A stretch of DNA of 22,245 bases. Source: CAJQND01 sp051010055. Its GTDB lineage: Bacteria > Pseudomonadota > Alphaproteobacteria > Rhizobiales > CAJQND01. The notes under the pieces were generated by a model. It did not search any database, was not told where the DNA came from, and saw only the letters and a list, made by a program, of their open reading frames with translations. Made by a program: the position numbers and the translations under genes. Positions 21,185 to 22,245 of this stretch are shown here, one piece after another (the first letter of the stretch is position 1; each line of letters opens with the position of its first letter). The stretch spans positions 1-22,245 of the forward strand of contig JBPCVY010000058.1 in assembly GCA_051010055.1 (NCBI GenBank), read 5' to 3'.

Positions 21185-22245
21185 TAACGGCGCTGATGCT
21201 GCAATTTTTGATCCAGATGCCTGGCGGCTGACGGGCGAGGAAGCGGAAATTGCAAAGATTTCCCGCGAGCTGGGTGAAAGTAAATTCGCCGGGCGGGCCG
21301 ACAAGTGGGACAGGGATGCCATTTTCCCAACCGAAAACTACAAAGACATGGCAGACGCTGGCCTGCTGGGCATTTGTGTTCCGAAGGAATATGGCGGATT
21401 GGGCGCAGGTTTCCGCGGCTATGCGATTGCAGCAGCCGAAATAGGCCGTTATTGCGGAACCACCGCGCTCACATGGAACATGCATGTCAGCTCAACCCTT
21501 TGGACGGGCGACCTTGCGGACGATCTTGCCCTCACCAGTGATGAACGCACCCAGCATCTTGCGCGGCGCGAATTGCACTACCGGCGCATTCTCGATGATG
21601 GCGCGATTTACTCCCAGCCTTTTTCCGAAGGCTCAGCCGCCGCCGCCGGCTTTCAACCATTCGCCACCAAGGCGGAAAAGGTAGACGGCGGCTACAAGAT
21701 CAACGGCAAGAAAATTTTTGCCTCCCTTGCCGGCCATGCGGATTATTACGGCACCTTGTGCACCCTGCATAAAGAGGGCAAGCCGCCCTCGCGCGGGGAC
21801 ACCCTCTATCTGGCGGTTCCAAAGGAAGCAAAGGGCCTGCAGGTTGTGGGTGACTGGGACCCGCTTGGCATGCGCGGCACGGTTTCGCGTAACCTTTTGT
21901 TTGATGATGTGTTCGTCAGCGATGAAGAAGAGCTCATGCCGCAAGGGGTGTACTTCAAGGCCGCTTCTTCCTGGCCGCATATGTTCCTGACCCTTAGTCC
22001 GGCCTACCTTGGCATTGCCCAGGGGGCGTTTGACTTCACAGTAAAGTATTTGCGTGGTGAGGTGCCGGGAACACCGCCGGTGAAACGGCGCATGTATCCC
22101 ACCAAGCAAATCGCCGTTGCGGAAATGCGCATCAAGCTTGATGCGGCAAAGGCCCTCTGGTTCCAAACTGTGAGCGAGGCAAGGTGCAACCCCACCAAAG
22201 AACAGGTGCTGCGCGCCTATGCGACCAATCACACGGTTATGGAAA
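21177..22245 (+). CDS. Acyl-CoA-dehydrogenase-family flavoprotein, 3' end cut by the window
   Basis: The frame stays open from ATG 21177 to the window end (356 codons seen). GGAGGAGG lies seven bases upstream, inside the end of the hydrolase gene. The N-terminal helical domain contains GLLGICVPKEYGGLGAGFRGYA. The middle beta domain contains KVDGGYKINGKKIFAS and DWDPLGMRGTVSRNLLFDDVFV, and the C-terminal helical domain begins with the stretch after SPAYLGIAQGAF. The usual TEPxAGSD flavin/substrate motif is replaced by QPFSEGSAAAAG. The catalytic Glu region lies beyond the window. It may be a true dehydrogenase or a flavin monooxygenase of the same fold. In an operon with nicX a role in N-heterocycle breakdown is likely, but its reaction is unknown. 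Confidence 0.85.
   Translation, partial: MASNGADAAIFDPDAWRLTGEEAEIAKISRELGESKFAGRADKWDRDAIFPTENYKDMADAGLLGICVPKEYGGLGAGFRGYAIAAAEIGRYCGTTALTWNMHVSSTLWTGDLADDLALTSDERTQHLARRELHYRRILDDGAIYSQPFSEGSAAAAGFQPFATKAEKVDGGYKINGKKIFASLAGHADYYGTLCTLHKEGKPPSRGDTLYLAVPKEAKGLQVVGDWDPLGMRGTVSRNLLFDDVFVSDEEELMPQGVYFKAASSWPHMFLTLSPAYLGIAQGAFDFTVKYLRGEVPGTPPVKRRMYPTKQIAVAEMRIKLDAAKALWFQTVSEARCNPTKEQVLRAYATNHTVME

Noticed and set aside
1..22245. Defence system, phage, toxin-antitoxin, CRISPR array or RNA gene
   Set aside because: I looked on both strands and found no matching genes, regular direct repeats or tRNA-like folds.

Overview
The window looks like chromosomal DNA of an alphaproteobacterium, most likely of the order Hyphomicrobiales (Rhizobiales). 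The reasons are a PleC/DivJ/PdhS-type cell-cycle kinase, an alphaproteobacterial hybrid kinase, an ECF sigma factor grouped with a periplasmic metal-sensor-like protein, and moderate GC with densely packed genes. No tRNA, rRNA, CRISPR array, transposase or phage gene was seen.

Region 1 (1-3546): the 3' part of glnE, then a forward group of four closely spaced or overlapping genes. They encode a secreted four-EF-hand protein, an ECF sigma factor, a single-pass membrane protein that may be the anti-sigma factor, and a membrane-anchored Metal_resist-type periplasmic protein. The layout resembles metal or envelope-stress sigma systems (CnrYXH-like), here with a calcium-binding flavour.

Region 2 (3547-9048): two reverse-strand genes, a PleC-like sensor kinase and aminopeptidase N (pepN). 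Immediately upstream of the pepN ribosome binding site lies a perfect 47-bp inverted repeat flanked by TA, which looks like a MITE.

Region 3 (9049-12381): a cytosolic 1110-residue hybrid histidine kinase with an unusual ~360-residue acidic N-terminus, a degenerate ATP lid and two receiver domains.

Region 4 (12401-18789): a homogentisate catabolism locus. On the reverse strand are a MarR regulator and maiA. Divergently transcribed are hmgA, a fumarylacetoacetate hydrolase, an MBL-fold protein with an altered metal motif, a FAD-dependent aromatic monooxygenase and a 73-residue DUF2783-like protein. The last two may form a two-component hydroxylase that feeds homogentisate, like MhaAB. HmgA opens the ring, MaiA isomerises maleylacetoacetate, and FAH releases fumarate and acetoacetate.

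Region 5 (18790-22245): a second MarR regulator followed by a NicX-like 2,5-dihydroxypyridine dioxygenase, an alpha/beta hydrolase (possible N-formylmaleamate deformylase) and an acyl-CoA-dehydrogenase-family flavoprotein cut by the window end. This looks like the lower part of a nicotinate, picolinate or hydroxypyridine pathway.

The strongest systems-level signal is that both MarR genes and both catabolic operons have the same near-palindrome, TGCAAATGCA or a variant, in their promoter regions. This suggests that homogentisate and N-heterocycle catabolism are controlled by paralogous, possibly cross-acting repressors.
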